DNA of 64,000 nucleotides from Colius striatus (Eukaryota > Chordata > Aves > Coliiformes > Coliidae), in assembly GCF_028858725.1 (NCBI RefSeq), contig NC_084790.1, positions 3,540,001 to 3,604,000 of the forward strand. The letters are read 5' to 3'. The notes beneath the pieces were generated by a model. The model was not told the DNA's origin, did no database searches, and worked only from the letters and a program-made list of their open reading frames with translations. This document shows positions 26,463 through 38,800 of the stretch, in pieces (positions within the stretch are counted from its first letter, which is position 1; each line of letters begins with the position of its first letter). The translations under genes were made by a program, and so were the position numbers.

Positions 26463-26751
26463 AGCCACCCACCTGAAATTATAGTGCACGCTTTGTGTGA
26501 ATCAGCATGCAAACACAATACCTATGGGGAGGGCTGTCTCAAACCCCAAAAGAAATTCCCTTAGCACATCACTTTCAGCATGAGCACTAGGGCTGGCAAA
26601 CTTCATGGGAAGCTGCACTGCCTTACGGGTGACACCCACCCAACAGGGTATAAATAACCATCAGTGAGGACAGAAGGCTACAGTCTACTCTCTGGTAACA
26701 AGCTGTGCAGCAGGCTTTGCATTAGGGGCTGGATATCTGATTACTTCCACC
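26463..26751 (+). promoter_or_regulatory. promoter and 5' UTR of gene 3
   Basis: ACACCCA (26632-26638) is followed by 10 bases and then TATAAATA (26649-26656). The region is a duplicate of the gene 2 promoter, with substitutions and small length changes in the distal part. The 5' UTR is nearly identical to gene 2, including TTCCACCATGAGCTGCAGC at the start. Confidence 0.8.
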
Positions 26752-29700
26752 ATGAGCTGCAGCATCAAGAGAACATCTAGCACTTCTTACAGGAGCGGTG
26801 GAGGTGGAGGTGGAGGTGTCTGTGGTGGTGGTAGTGGCAGGAATTCCTCTGTGTCCTGCAGGCGCTATGCCTCCTCGGTGATAGGTGGTGGAAGCTATGG
26901 TGGGGGAGCGTGCAGCATTGGCTACGGAGGGGGCATGAGCGCTGGCAGCCTTTCTGGTGGCTTTGGTGGAGGCTTGGGAGGAGGCTTTGGTGGTGGTCTT
27001 GGAGGAGGCTTTGGTGGTGGTTTTGCTGGAGGCTTTGGTGCTGGGGGGGACATCCTTCTGAACGGCAATGAGAAGGTCACCATGCAGAACCTCAATGACC
27101 GCCTGGCTGCTTACCTGGACAAGGTGCGAAGGCTGGAGGAAGAAAATGCTCAGCTGGAGCTCCACATCCGAGAGTGGTACAGGAAACAGGCACCCAGTGT
27201 TTCAAAGGACTACTCCTCCTACTACCAGACCATCGAACAACTCCAAAATCAGGTAAGATAGCCCTGGCTCATGTGGCTCCATCTCCCAAACCCTGTTCCC
27301 ATTTGTAAGGACACCGTCCTTCCCTCTGGCACTGTCCCTAAAGGGGTGGGAGCGGGTTACTGGTTGGTTTTGCTGGTGGTACTGCAGACAGAAACCTGCT
27401 GAGCTGCGCCTCACAGCTCCTGTGTAAGCAAAGCCCCACAGCACCCCACAAGCAAAAGGCAAGTGCTCTGAGGCCACAGCCTGAGGCATTAAGGACTGTT
27501 CCACCAGGCCCAAACATGCTGGCACATGTAACCGAAATCTCCAAAGCAGGCATGTGTGGTTACAAGTCCTTCCCTCTGCTCCCACCCAGTTCAGCTGGAT
27601 GCAGAGCAAAGCCAAAGCACTTGCACTAAAAGACCTGAACTCACTTTGTCTCTGCACATTCCCACATAGCCTAGATGGAAAGACCAAGGCCTTCTCTTAC
27701 AGCTCCCTCAGAAGCTTTTTCATTAGTGAATGATAGCATCAGAGACAAAGACTATACTTCCTAATACACCCAAGGTGCAGGAACCCATGATTGTTAGAGA
27801 TCTCCTGGCATAAATGTTCCTCTCATCTTTCCCCCATCAATACATTCTTTTGTCAGAATATTTGCAGAAGCCAAAATCTTGCACACACCAGTCCCTGTGG
27901 CATGGTAGTTCAACAAATTTCTGTGGCACCCACATCACTGCAGGAAAGAATTCCAAGACCCACAGCAATGCCCAATCAAAGCTTTAGGTCTTCTTGTCCT
28001 GAATGTCTTGAACATAGATTCCTCTCTGACTTCTTATTTTGTTTTGTAGATCATTTCTGCCACTGTGGACAACAACAAACTGGTCCTGGACATCGATAAC
28101 AGCAAGATGACTGCTGATGATTTCCGAATGAAGTGAGTACCTCTCTGTGAACCTTGCATCTTCTCATGTCATGAATGTTACAAGATTCATGAATGCAGAT
28201 GTTGATACCCTGTCCCAAGTGGTATGACCAACCCTGCACATTGTGAAATGCAATGGATGTGTAATGCCTCTATTTTCCTTTGGTAACAGGTATGAGAACG
28301 AGCTGGTCATCCGTCAGACTGTGGAGGCTGATATTAATGGCTTGAGAAATATCCTGGATGATCTCACTCGCACTCGGTCTTCACTGGAATCTGAGCTGGA
28401 GTCCCTGAAGGATGAGCTGATTGCACTTAAGAGAAACCATGAGGAGGTATGATCCAGTGATAAAGAGCATGTCCAAGACACAGTCTTTGCATTCTTCAGT
28501 TTGAAAAGTCACATATCAAGTCACTTCAGCCTTATGTTGTGTGATTGCTGTTGCTGTGTACCCTGATACTGCTTTGACCAGTCTATGTTTCTCTCTTTCA
28601 ACTCTGAAGGAAATGAGACAGCTGCAGTCTCAAACTGGTGGTGATGTGAGTGTTGAGGTCAATGCTGCCCCAGGACAGGACTTGACCAAGATACTGAATG
28701 ACCTGAGAAATGAATATGAGCAGATCATCGACAAGAACCGCAGAGAGGTTGAGCAGTGGTATGAAGTCAAGGTACGTAGCCATGCACAAAGTAGAGTCTC
28801 CTTCAGGGGGAAAACCCACACAGCCTGCTGCTGGGCATGCTGTGCCTTGGGCTGCTCCTCTGCACCTCACTTACACAGCTGGGAGAATGGGAAGGGAAAA
28901 GCTGCTGTGGAAACACAGAGGTGGAGCAGGCCAGGTCAGATGGGCAAGGGTGGATGGAACATCAAGATCTATGGAGCAATGACTAGGTTGTCCCTCCATG
29001 AAGAGAGGGTGAAAGGGAAAGGCTCTCTGGCTACCTTAGGTCTCAGTCAGTAAGTCCTCTCCCTGAGGGGAGTTTCTGACTCATGAGGTGTGTTTGGGCT
29101 TTGTCTCCTGCAGATTGAAGAAGTCAATCGCCAGGTCACTTCGAGCAGCCAGGACATCCAGACAAGCACCCACCAGCTCACTGAGCTGAGACGTGAAACA
29201 CAGAACCTGGAGATCGAGCTGCAGGCCCAGCTCAGCACGGTAGGTGGGGCAGGATCACTGGGGGCCCTTCCCTCCTCAGAAGGGGCAGGCAGGAGTAGAG
29301 CTCTGATCCTAACCTCCAGCATTTCCACTTACAGAAAAGCTCTCTGGAAAACTCATTGGCAGAAACTGAATCTCGCTACAGCTGCCTGCTGCAACAAATC
29401 CAAGGGCAGATTAACTCTTTAGAGGAGGAGCTGGCCAGCATCCGCTGTGAGATGGAGAGTCAGAACCAGGAGTACAAGATGCTCCTGGGCATCAAGACCC
29501 GCCTGGAACAGGAGATTGCTCAGTACCGGGCACTGCTGCAGGAGGGACAGCAAGACATTGTGTATGTACTCTGCATAAATTCCATCACAATCTATTTTCT
29601 ACTAGAACTCACAGAAGATAGAGTAGAATAGTTTACCAGCCCATATTTGAAATCTGAGTGCAACAGACTTTTTCACAGCATCTGCATTGATGTCATAAAA

Positions 29701-30492
29701 TTAATAAGCACTTCAAATTCAGAGGGAAACACAGATCAAACATGTAGGGATTGACACATTTTTAGTTGTCTCCTCTTAGCCTGTTTGTGCAGAGTGAATT
29801 CCAGTATAGGAATCACCATGCAAATCTCAACCATCCTCTACTACCTTCTGTCAGTAGATGAGCAAGCTCAGCTGGACTGTGAGAGCTTCTACAGTCTTTA
29901 GTTACTTCTGCTCTATAACTTTCTAGGATGATACAGTTGAAGGGAATTAAGTTAAAAAATACACTAAAATCTTTTTAAGGTCCAGGAAAAGCTGAGCTGT
30001 TACATGGACTGCACATGTCAAAGTATGTTTCTTTATTAATGTATTTATTGTTTCCATTATTAAACCTGTTTTCCTTGCACAGATCGTCTCAAGGAGCTCT
30101 CCAAGGGGGAGGAGTATCCTCCCACTCTTATTCTTCTACTTCCTATTCTCATGGTCAATCTGGGGACAAGACAGGTAAGAAACATCTCCCAAAGAGGATC
30201 CTAATTTTTCCCGTTGCCATGACTTTCATATTTTGTGTTCCAAATCTTTTCCTTGTGCTATGACTTCCACATTCTCAATTGCAACAGGGATTAAAGCAAA
30301 TCTCCTAATTTCAAGGTGTCTTAGCTTCAGTAAAAGAAACAGGCTAAGCTCCTTCCCTACACTGCTGCTAACAGAGATGGACTTTTAAGCAATGGATACA
30401 TCTGATTTATCAGTGCTGCAAGAGACTCTTGATTTTCCCACCAGAGTAATGGCTTCTTCTTTCATTCCACAGGACAGTCAAGAGTGTGTTAG
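26752..30492 (+). CDS. KRT9-like: type I keratin, KRT9-like, gene 3 (8 coding exons, about 455 aa)
   Basis: Tandem paralogue of gene 2 and an expected filament partner of type II keratins. Exons: 26752-27252, 28050-28132, 28290-28446, 28610-28771, 29114-29239, 29335-29561, 30083-30174, 30473-30492. The head is 19 codons longer than that of gene 2, mostly from extra GGFGGG/GGLGGG loops (about 26960-27030). The rod spans about 109-417 with [19 protein letters not shown] at its start. The tail carries [14 protein letters not shown] and ends GQSRVC, so a terminal Cys is kept in both paralogues. In exon 6 it reads [10 protein letters not shown] like gene 1, where gene 2 has [10 protein letters not shown]. 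The frame is open and all splice sites are canonical, so both paralogues look functional. Confidence 0.93.
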
Positions 30493-30745
30493 ATACCACC
30501 AATGTGCTGGCCACCTGAGCAGCCTACATTATGCTGCATACAGCACAAGCATTGTGTACTCACCCAGCCAATGGATTGCTCTACAAATACTATGCCTGAA
30601 GTCAAGATGAATAATTTCTGAGAGTCTTCTAAAATTACTTGCTTTTTATTTTTTTTTTACTGGTTTTCCTATGCAATCACTGTATTTGCATGCACCCCTC
30701 TGCAGTGCAACTGGTGATCTCCTTTCTGCTGATAACAATGCCTCT

Positions 30746-30751
30746 AATAAA
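30746..30751 (+). terminator. poly(A) signal of gene 3
   Basis: AATAAA in CTCTAATAAAACTTTCCTGC, homologous to the ends of genes 1 and 2. The 3' UTR is about 260-280 bp. Confidence 0.85.
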
Positions 30752-30789
30752 ACTTTCCTGCAATGCAAAGAAAACCATGTGTTCAACAA

Positions 30790-32770
30790 TCTATTTGTTA
30801 TATTAATGGTGTATTTAAATCTAAGTGGGACGAAGGAGATACACCTTCACAGAGAAATGAAGGTTCGGTGTCTTATGAAATATGGCTACAAAGAAAACCA
30901 TGCAGCCTAACTGAATCAGACAATGTCAGGATAAAATATCGGAGGTGGATGCATTCACTCACATTAAACTCAAGAGTGACACCTATAGGGAAGAAAAAAG
31001 GATAGGTGAAACCCTTTAGCAGAGCACACATGGCATGGGAGGTGCAAGAAGTTGATTTGTCAGTTCGGCAGCTGAATGGACACAGACGGGATTAATTAAC
31101 CCACACATTTCATGAAAACTTTGTCAAATCAGAAACATTTTCCTGGAGTTCACTGAATGAAAAATCAATCATATTCTGGCAGTCAGCTTTTAGAAGAGGG
31201 CTCTGTCAAATCTTACTCAATAAAAACGAAGGATTGGATCAGAAAATGAGTGATGAGTGCACAAAGTTCTCCATGTAACCAAATGTTCAATTGTTTGGAT
31301 TATTTCTCCTGACTTGTTGGAAGATCCGGGCTTAGGTCTTTTATCTGATGTTTCAAAATAATAGAAGTGTGTTCTCTTATTTCATAAGACAATATTCCTA
31401 GCTCCATGTTTCTGTAGTGCTCTGCATGGTGGGGTGGGGGCAAGGTTCCATCCTTCTTACTAAAAACTCTCCACTTCAAATAAGATACTTGAATTATTTG
31501 GGCTTGACAGTGGAAGAAAAATCAGTGAAATTTCTCACTCATTTAAAGCTTAAAAATATGTGTTTCAGTCCTTGATTTGCAGTGGGGCTGAGAAAGCAGC
31601 TGAACAGGGTCTACCACATAGCAGGGGAGTGATTCAACTGCCGCGCTTTAGCAAACAAGGGTGGGTCTCTCAAGCCTTCATTGTTCTCTGAACAGCACAT
31701 AAGTCACTAATATTTTTTACTCTGTCAAATAGCTTCACACTTGTGCTTCGATTTGCAAACAGATTCAGGTCAGGCAAAAACATAGTCTTTTTGGATAACA
31801 ATGCATTACATAAAATGGCATCAAACTGTCTACATGTTACAATCCAAAGCCGACTTCTCAGCGCAGCAGAAAAAGATGAGTCAGAGAATCTATTTCCCTA
31901 GAAAACAAAGGAGATTTGTAAAGTCAAAGCAGAAATACCTCTCCCTTGAGTCACAGCAGGACTTAGGCTCCTGGACAAGTTGACTCATTCATGTTCTGCC
32001 TTATGCTCCCTCTTCTCGTATCAAACAGTGCTGACTACCTCAAAAAAAGTCTAGACTTCGGCATTAGCGAGCTATAATGGGCTTTGGGATTAAATACCTT
32101 ATTTTGACCACAGTTTAAATAGAAATAATGATTCTGGTCCCAGAAAGAAGCCAGGCTGTCAAGAAAACTCTCAAGTCTCCTGCTTCCCTTCTGCTGTCTC
32201 TCCTAGGTGTGGAGGGGAAGAAATCTCCATGCTGGGTGTGCTGCCCTCAGTCTCTGCAGAGCATTTTAAAGGTAATGAGCTGAGGCTGTGTCCACTGCTA
32301 AACTGCACTGAGATGAGCATAAGCATGAGCTCCTAGCTTTCCTTGACTGTGCTGGATGGATGTAGGACTTGCCAGACAGTATTTGGCTCACCATAGGATC
32401 AAAGCCAATCAAAACACAATGGGGTGAGCTGAAAGCAGTCTAGGTTTGCAGTGTCAGTAGAAGGGAATACTGTGCTCTGCTCTTTTGTGATTCAGTACAG
32501 CTCCGTTCCTCTGGCTAACCACACAGCAGAGAAGCATGTTCTACAGCTTGGCACAAGGGACAGGCTCTTTTCCTGAAGCTGCTAGTGCAGGATGTCAGTC
32601 CATATGGCACGTTAGTTCACACAGCAGCCTCCAGTGGCAAATGCCATATACAGTAGGATTTATGACCAAAACTGTTCAAAACAGACTCAGTGTTACACTC
32701 AAGCCGCAGACCTAGGAAATGGTCAGGCCAAAGAAAGAATATCTTAAATATTAATGAAATCTATATGTTC
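30790..32770. other. intergenic DNA downstream of gene 3
   Basis: No gene or repeat recognised in this part of the large gap between the KRT9-like group and KRT19. Confidence 0.5.
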
Positions 32771-32777
32771 CTATGCC

Positions 32778-32880
32778 AGCTGATCTAGGTGAACCTGCTT
32801 CTGCAGGGAGGTTGGACTAAATGATTTCTAAAGGTCCCTTCCAACCCCTACCATTCTATGATTGTATGATTCTTTGATTT
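32778..32880 (+). mobile_element. CR1 LINE 3'-end fragment
   Basis: GATCTAGGTGAACCTGCTTC, GGTTGGACTAAATGATTTC and AGGTCCCTTCCAACCCC lead into CCATTCTATG with diverged octamer repeats (ATTGTATG, ATTCTTTG). This is the typical last 100 bp of a CR1 copy, heavily 5' truncated. Confidence 0.9.
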
Positions 32881-32889
32881 TCACAGGGG

Positions 32890-35800
32890 CAACACTGTAA
32901 TACTAGATGGGGTAATAAACCACAGCAATAGACAGTACAAAGGTTAGAATTGAATTCATTACAAAGCATAGGGAAGTGAAAGAGAGGAAGCATCTGTTTC
33001 ACATAACACTGCCTGAAGGTTTTGAGGTAATTCTGTATGAAATCAGCAAATTCAGATTAAGCCAAAACCTCCTGGACTGTTCTTGCATGCGTTTAATTAG
33101 CACTGAAGTGATTTTGTTTCTCTTTTCAACTCATTTAGTAGCAACAGTGGCTGCCACAGACAGACAGGAAGCCTGGTATTACCTTAGTAATACCAGGAGA
33201 AGAGTTTTATGGAAAATGAGATTTGGTGGAATGGTGCTGTGTTTAAAAAACCAGGCCTGCAGGGGGGACTGTGGAGATACCAACAGTTTTTACTGTTTGT
33301 GTTTCCAAAGGCAACCCGAGGTATTGAGCATTGTAATCTTTGGGTGTGTTTGAGTTTCTTAATTCTGGAAATTAATCATCTTCTCCTGCATAATATAACA
33401 TTTCCAAAAGGTTAGATGACATGAGAGGGGGAAATAGCCAGATAGAGAAGAATTACAAAACACGAACCAGAAGCTGGTGGACTGAATTGTCTGAGGGGCT
33501 CCATGCTGGATCAGGACTCCCAGGTAGCTGCAGGACCTCGACCCACAGCAAGTATTTTGCTTGCAAAGGCAGCTGTCAGGCACTGAGAGAGACAGCACAA
33601 GAGGAACAGCAGCCTGTTGCTTCCATGCCTTGCAGCTTTGTGCACACTCTTTCACATCTCTTGCACTCTTGACTACATGGAAATGCTGCTGCAGCCTGGC
33701 CAAGCCCTCACTTCAGACAGCCTTCTGCAAAGTAGACTTTCCTCTTGGCCCTGCCACTGTCTCAAGTAATGAACAAAGAAAAGCTGTGACTCACTGTGTC
33801 TCTGATAAAAAAAAAAATCAGATGAAAGAAAGCTGCTTTTGTGATATGTGTCACATTTATCTGCCTACCATAACCATAAAAACGAGTCACAGTGAAGTTA
33901 AGCAAGTGCAAAAATTCCTGTAGGAAAATCTGCTCTTTCTGCATTCCAGGCAACACATTTCTGTTAAATTTCCTGTAATGCAAAACATTTCTGAGTGGTA
34001 ATTCCAACAAACTTCTGAATTTCTTTAAGTATTCTCACACCATGACAGACATTAAAGGGCATTAATGGGCAAATGCTCTCCCCTGTGGTTGACGAAGTAA
34101 ACGTGCAATTTCAGGTGCACAGGAGCTGACTTTCGTAACTTACTAAGCACTGCCTAAAGAGCAGTTTATGCACACTGCAATTACTCCCAACAACCTATTA
34201 TTTATGATCCCACGCTCAGAGCGGTGTTGCAAAGGCTGACTGCAGGGAATACCTTTCCACCTGGGAGTGCATTCCTGCACTTAAAACCAGCCCTGCCAGC
34301 AGGAATGCTGCTGTGGATCAAAGGCACTTAACAGCCTTATTAATCTACATTTTCTCACATTTCTAACCTTAGTTCAGTTCCTTCCCACAAGCTGTCAAAA
34401 CTCATGGCAGCACCAGAAAGTTCATAGTGATCACATGCACTCAAAAGGTTTTAAACACATGCTGACAACTCCTTTCTGTTGCAAATGCTGTTAGAAATCA
34501 TGTCAACAGAACCTTACAGTTGTTATTAGTTATTAAAGCTTAATACAATAGAAAAGAGTGAAAAGGCATTCGGCAATCTTTCAATAACCTCAATTTGGTG
34601 GCGGTGGGATGCCCAAAATGTCTAGGCAGTTAGTGTAGGCCTTTGGTGTTAAATTGAAACAAGATTTAAAGCTGAATACAAGTGTCAGATGCTGGTGGAA
34701 AACTGTAGTTCTCAGTTGCAGTTAATAGCCAGGACTGTCCAGGAAGGCAACCTGCCTGGTATACACACATACTGTGAAATTTGCCTATAAACTACTTCTT
34801 TCTGCAAATGGAGCAAACTTTTAAGAACAGTTAGAAACACTCTTTTCTTTCCCTAAAGGTGTGCAGGCTTTGCTAGCAGCTAAAACCAGGGCTGCAGGGC
34901 GTGTTTCCCTCTGCTGACAGTTGCTATGTGAACAAGCTGTTTTAAAAACACCTCTCTGGCAGCAGCTCTTGAAACCAATGGCTACAGAACTGACCTTCCT
35001 AGAGAAAAAGAAGGGTTTTATTTCCTCGTTGAGCTTAACAGAGATCTGGAGAATTTATCTGCAGCAAAACAATAGTACAGACCACATGTAGGATCAGGAA
35101 AGCAAGAATGTTATTGACAGGATCCGTCAGCAGGGTACAAAGAGAGGTCCTTGTTTCCTAAGATGACCTAGAATATGCCTTTAATGCTTGCAGAGTAAAA
35201 CTTCTACCCCTACTGAAAGCAGTGACTTGTCACTATGATCAGAAGATATTGTTATAAAATTAGTAAGAGAAAATAAGTGTCTCAACACAAATAGATAAAT
35301 ATGTGAACACATCAACACAAATAATACAAACACGCTCTCCCAACATTTTTACAGACATGAACAGAATAAAATGGCTTCTCTCTCTCTGTGCTATGAAACC
35401 CATCTACTCTGGGTTTCTACCAAATCTGGGAGTGGGAATTTTCCACGTGGCCTATGGGAAATTGCCCTCTGCATAGCTCCAGGCCTCCTCCTGCAGCGTG
35501 AATCATTGCCCAAGCGCGGCTGTCATGGCAAGCACTGAGCAGTTCTTGGTTCCTCTGAAGCCTGGGACTGGTTTAGTTGATTTGCTTTTGGCAGTCGCCT
35601 CTAAATTGTTTATCGCTGCTGCCTGCAGAAACCTGACTTTTGGAACAGATCCTCTTGTCAGTTACATGTTTGACTCTTAATAATAGTTTCCAGCCCCATC
35701 ATACCTTGCTGAGATTTACCAACCTGATAACAGGTTAAAGGAAGTGTAAAAATACATCCAGCGACTTGTCCCTCACTCATGAGGACTCGATGTCCCAAAA

Positions 35801-38800
35801 GATCCTTTCTTCCCACACAATTTTTAATCATTCTATAAGAAAACCTATTTTCAGATACTTTAGTCTGCAAAGTACATTATCATTGCAGTTCTGGATCAAT
35901 AGAGAAGTCAAGAGTTTAAAGCTATTTATGTTTCTAGGGTAACCAGGGCAATGATGAGGTACTTCCAAAAGTACACACCACATCCAGCTTCAAATATTTT
36001 TCAAGCGTTTACATTGCTCCCAACTATTCAAGTGTTTGGGTTCTTCATGATCTTTTACGTATTTTCCTCATACAAAGCTATTTGAATATTATATAAACGC
36101 CAAATACTGAGAAATTTAAGTATATCTACCAATGCCACGAAAGAAGCTTGTAGGTCAACAGGAATACACCTCTTTCAAGCTCAGCTCAAGTCACTGAAGC
36201 ATCATTTCTTTTCTTTCATCAAAGAACTAGAGCCCTGGATAAAAAAAGAGTTGCCCAGTCTTACTCTTGTGATTTCTTTTAAAACTGAACTCCTGCATAA
36301 CCTTATGTCTCAGGTCTTTTGATGCAGAAATGGTGGCACCCATGGGCATTTCTCTTCACTAAATCACATTCCTTCTATTTTGCACAAACAGTGATTTTGA
36401 GAAAGTTAAAAGAGTGTTGCCCTCTGCTCTCACCTACCCTCTTTTTAAACTGTTAGCAGCTGTGTGTGCATGTGCTGAGACCTGCCTTCTCAGCACATAA
36501 ACATTCCTGCCTTTGAATCTGTTGGCACTTTCAGTGAATATATGGCAAAGCAAGGTTTGTGAGGATTAAAAAAAAAGATTAATGATGGGTTATAAAAGCA
36601 ATAAAGCCAAGAACTGTATCTTAGGCAGAGGTTCAACACAGTTATTTTACTACCAGCTGCAGATCAGTTCTTGTTATCATTTCTCCTTTCCACAAGGAAG
36701 TTTAAAGAAAAAATAGAAAATCATGTGTTTGCAGGAATGAGATTCAAACCTTTCATGCCCGTGATCTTCAGCAGGAGAGAAAAACGTGCAAAGCTGTGAT
36801 GTTTAGATGGCATATGAAATAGCAGTGTGAGGTGGACAAGATTTTGATGACCAAGAGAAGAGATGAAGATTGAAAATGCTCACACAAAAGAGTCAAGAAG
36901 CCCGTTTTCACTGATGGGAGCACAGGCTAGAAAGAAAGACCTATCAGAACGGACAAACACTTAAAGACCGAAGAGGTAAATTCAGAACAATAACCTGACT
37001 TTGCTCATTTGTCCATAGAAGCATCCTTGGAATTGTAGGCACCAATAAAGCAGATCAAAATGTTCTCAGAGTTCATTTAATTGCAATTTAGCAGGATGTG
37101 AGGAGAGGAAAGTATATGGCAGTGTCACTCAAGGGCAATAAAAATTGGTTGGCAGGACAAATAATAAAAATACTCTGAAACAATAAGAACCATTTTACAA
37201 GCAGTAGCAACTAGTAAAGCAGAATAGGCAAAGGTAAAGCAGTCAGGTCTCAGCCAAGAGCTTGAGCGTGGGCTGTTTCCACCAGTCTACCAGGTGACTC
37301 CAGTAAATGTGTCTCCCTCACCCTTGGGTAAATTGCAGATAAAGGGAACTCCCTTTGTTAACCATTCTTTACATTTCCTTTAAGGAAAAGCCGACCCTAC
37401 AATAAAATAGGTTTATTGTAATGGGAATAAAAAAAAGACCTAATCAGAATGACAAAAGCACCTTCGTTCTTGAGTAAATACTTTGCCATACTAAAGGGTT
37501 TTCCAAGCATTTAAGTACATATTATCAAGTTTGGGAGTCTCAGCAAAAGCAAACAAGCACAGGTATTGATGGGAAGCTAAAGAAAAGCAAAACCTTTCTG
37601 GAAAGTTTGAATGCAGCTTTAGTAAAAATGCTGCATGAGGGACTGATTTTATACTAAAAGCTTATCATGTATTTAGTGGTATAAATAAGAATTAATAGTG
37701 ACTTCATGTGATGATATCTCCCAAGCTTTTCCTCTCCTGACACTTTCAGGTCTACTGACCAAAGCTGCCTCCTTGGGAAATTTTTCCCTGTGTGTTGAAG
37801 CAAATCTAACTTGCTTGAGTACTTAATATTCACACAGTTTACTATCTGGTGCTTGCTGCTTTTACTCAAGGGGTTTCAGAGGCAACACAGAGACCTTCCA
37901 GATTCCACTTTTCATGAGTCATAGCATGAAATATTATGCAGCACCATAAATGGGCATTTTATTTTACAAAACCCCCCAAATTTACTGCTTTGAGGTCCTG
38001 CCAGGGGATCCCAGGGAATGATGAAGGAGTACATAGAGGGAGGGATGTTCCTATCTCTTTGTAGCAGGAGACAAATCAGAACACACCATTATTTGTTCTC
38101 TTTTAAGCTTCTTGCATTTCTGCTCAGTGAAGAAAAGCACATGGACTTCTTTTTGCTCTAACTATGGACTTTAACAGCAAAAATATCTGCTCTTCTGTAG
38201 CTTGCTTTGTTTCTTCAAGCAGACCGCAACTTTCTGATACTATTAATTCACCCATTCACTGGGACTTGGAACAGTTACCTGCTGAGCAGGTTTTTCCTAC
38301 CCAGGGCTGAACAGGACATTGTACAGAAGGAATGGCAGCAGGAAGTGTCCTCCATATCGCTCAGGAAAGACTGAACAGTTTAACTGTGCAAGCTGGAGTG
38401 TTGTGTGAATGCAGCAGTCTCTGCAGAAGGAATTCAGCTGTGATATCCCTAGGCTACAGCATCACAGCCAGGCCATATATATGGTCCATAAATCGTATAG
38501 CTCAAATGATATATTCTGTACCTGTCTCATTGCAGAAACTCCTCTTTCTGATACAGCCTCCTCATTAAGTGCAGGCTGGTGATACAGGTGCCTTGGCCAG
38601 CTTCCAGTTTTGTATTTGCTCTTTACCCTCCCTCTATTTGCCCTGCAGTTTGACATTTCTCTCTGTATAAAGTGAGTACAGCACTAATGGGTGGTCTAAA
38701 GTAGCCTGATACAGCTTTTAATGGCTATAGAAGTTCTAGACAGACACTCACACAGAGTGATCATTACATTTGCCTTATCTTTTAATTCATTATTTTGGTA

